This document shows positions 24,761 through 25,586 of a stretch of 25,586 nucleotides of DNA, in pieces. Below the pieces are notes generated by a model. The model was not told the origin of the DNA, did no database searches, and saw only the letters and a program-made list of their open reading frames with translations. This DNA is from CAMDBL01 sp964498125 (GTDB lineage: Bacteria > Pseudomonadota > Alphaproteobacteria > Rhizobiales > Hyphomicrobiaceae), in assembly GCA_964498125.1 (NCBI GenBank), contig CAZCGE010000091.1, positions 1 through 25,586 of the forward strand, written 5' to 3'. A program made the position numbers and the translations under genes. Numbering within the stretch: the first letter of the stretch is position 1; the number at the start of each line of letters is the position of its first letter.

Positions 24761-25586
24761 GGCTGTGTGAAAACCCCACCCGTGCTATGATTCTCCTGCT
24801 GAATCGGCGGGGGATCGGATGCCAGCATTCGTGCAGGGAGCGGCCCGCGGGCAGGCGGCATTGTTGCCGGAATGCCTCGATGACTGGGTCGACGAGAGCA
24901 ATCCTGTTCGCGCGGTCGATGTGTTCGTCGATGCGCTCGATCTTCGTGATCTCGGGTTCGATGGCGTCGATCCGGCACCGACCGGCCGGCCGGCCTATCA
25001 CCCTGCGGTGCTGCTCAAGCTCTACATCTACGGCTATCTCAACCGGGTGCATTCGAGCCGGCGGCTGGAGCGCGAGGCCGGCCGCAATCTCGAAGTGATC
25101 TGGCTGACGGGAAGGCTCGCTCCCGATCACAAAACGATTGCCGATTTCCGCAAGGACAATGGCCCGGCGATTAAAAAGGTCTGCGCCCAGTTCGTCGAGC
25201 TGTGCCGGCAGATGGGTTTGCTGGCGAAAGCCAGCGTCGCGATCGACGGCAGCAAATTCAAAGCGGTCAACAGCCGCGACAACAACTTCACGAAAGGCAA
25301 GCTGGAGCGGCGGCTGGCGCAGATCGAGGAGAGCGTCGCGCGCTATTTGAGCCAGATCGAAACCGCCGACCGGCAGGCGGCCGCAGGCGAGGATCCGTCG
25401 GAGACGGTGGTGCTGACGAAGACGCGGCTGAAGGAAAAGCTCGTGAAGCTCGAGGAGGAAGTGAAGCGACTAAAGGCCATCGAGAAGGAGGTGTTGGCCT
25501 CGCCTGATCAACAAATCTCGCTGACCGATCCGGATTGCCGCTCGATGGCGACGAGCGGGCGGGGCAGCGGCATGGTGGCTTACAAC
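24761..25586 (+). mobile_element. IS1182-family insertion sequence, left part (cut by window end)
   Basis: The element's transposase gene starts at 24819 and runs off the window. The left end is placed at about 24761, where GGCTGTGTGAAAACCCC follows a palindrome; this resembles ends I associate with IS1182-type elements. Without the right end the inverted repeat cannot be confirmed, so the boundary is provisional. Confidence 0.65.
24819..25586 (+). CDS. IS1182-family transposase, N-terminal part
   Basis: The first 256 codons of a transposase, continuing beyond the window. The N-terminal DUF772-type region is clear: DDWVDESNPVRAVDVFVDAL, GRPAYHPAVLLKLYIYGYLN, and SSRRLEREAGRNLEVIWLTG followed by LAPDHKTIADFRKDN. 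The first catalytic Asp is in VAIDGSKFKAVNS. A charged coiled-coil stretch follows (about residues 175-228, LTKTRLKEKLVKLEEEVKRL), typical of IS1182 and IS5-like relatives with an insertion in the DDE domain. ATG at 24819 is preceded by GGGGGA. No frameshift is seen in the available part. Intactness of the rest is unknown. Confidence 0.9.
   Translation, partial: MPAFVQGAARGQAALLPECLDDWVDESNPVRAVDVFVDALDLRDLGFDGVDPAPTGRPAYHPAVLLKLYIYGYLNRVHSSRRLEREAGRNLEVIWLTGRLAPDHKTIADFRKDNGPAIKKVCAQFVELCRQMGLLAKASVAIDGSKFKAVNSRDNNFTKGKLERRLAQIEESVARYLSQIETADRQAAAGEDPSETVVLTKTRLKEKLVKLEEEVKRLKAIEKEVLASPDQQISLTDPDCRSMATSGRGSGMVAYN

Noticed and set aside
1..25586. CRISPR arrays, tRNA or rRNA genes, toxin-antitoxin or phage-defence genes
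   Set aside because: No regularly spaced direct repeats, RNA-gene signatures or matching protein families were found on reading through the window.

Overview
The window looks like an accessory catabolic and transport region from a high-GC alphaproteobacterium, probably of the soil or rhizosphere type (Hyphomicrobiales, Reyranellales or a relative). This rests on the base and codon composition and on the density of peptide-family ABC importers, LLM flavin monooxygenases, cupins, amidases and cyclases. The genus cannot be fixed from the sequence alone. No rRNA, tRNA or CRISPR array was seen.

Layout. (1) 192-1157 (-): a WYL-type regulator whose 5' end abuts the first copy of a dispersed repeat of about 200 bp. 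(2) 1655-3004 (+): an LLM/NtaA-type flavin monooxygenase, convergent with a complete five-gene peptide-type ABC importer operon on the minus strand (8684 to 3013: binding protein, two permeases, two ATPases), whose cistrons all overlap by ATGA. (3) 8947-10004: an intact IS1595-family insertion sequence with 23-bp inverted repeats and a perfect 8-bp target duplication, lying in the divergent intergenic region. (4) 10226-11350 (+): an octopine/opine-dehydrogenase-family enzyme. (5) 11351-12680: a decayed stretch with repeat copy 2, a frameshifted small gene (-) and the 3' remnant of a quinone oxidoreductase gene (+). (6) 12681-16050: a cyclase/kynurenine-formamidase-family hydrolase (-), a small cupin (+) and a CmcJ/NvfI-like putative Fe(II) oxygenase (+), followed by repeat copy 3. 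(7) 16858-24360 (+): a second importer operon in the order binding protein, cupin, amidase, permease, permease, ATPase, ATPase. (8) From about 24761 to the window end: the 5' part of an IS1182-family insertion sequence.

How it fits together. Two full importers of the peptide/nickel/opine family are interleaved with oxidative (LLM, CmcJ-like), reductive (opine dehydrogenase-like) and hydrolytic (amidase, cyclase) enzymes. The simplest reading is uptake and stepwise breakdown of amide- or opine-like nitrogen compounds. In the second operon the amidase and a cupin sit inside the transporter operon, so import and hydrolysis are probably coupled. Substrates cannot be read from the sequence. Three same-orientation repeat copies, two insertion sequences and two broken genes mark the region as assembled and still changing.
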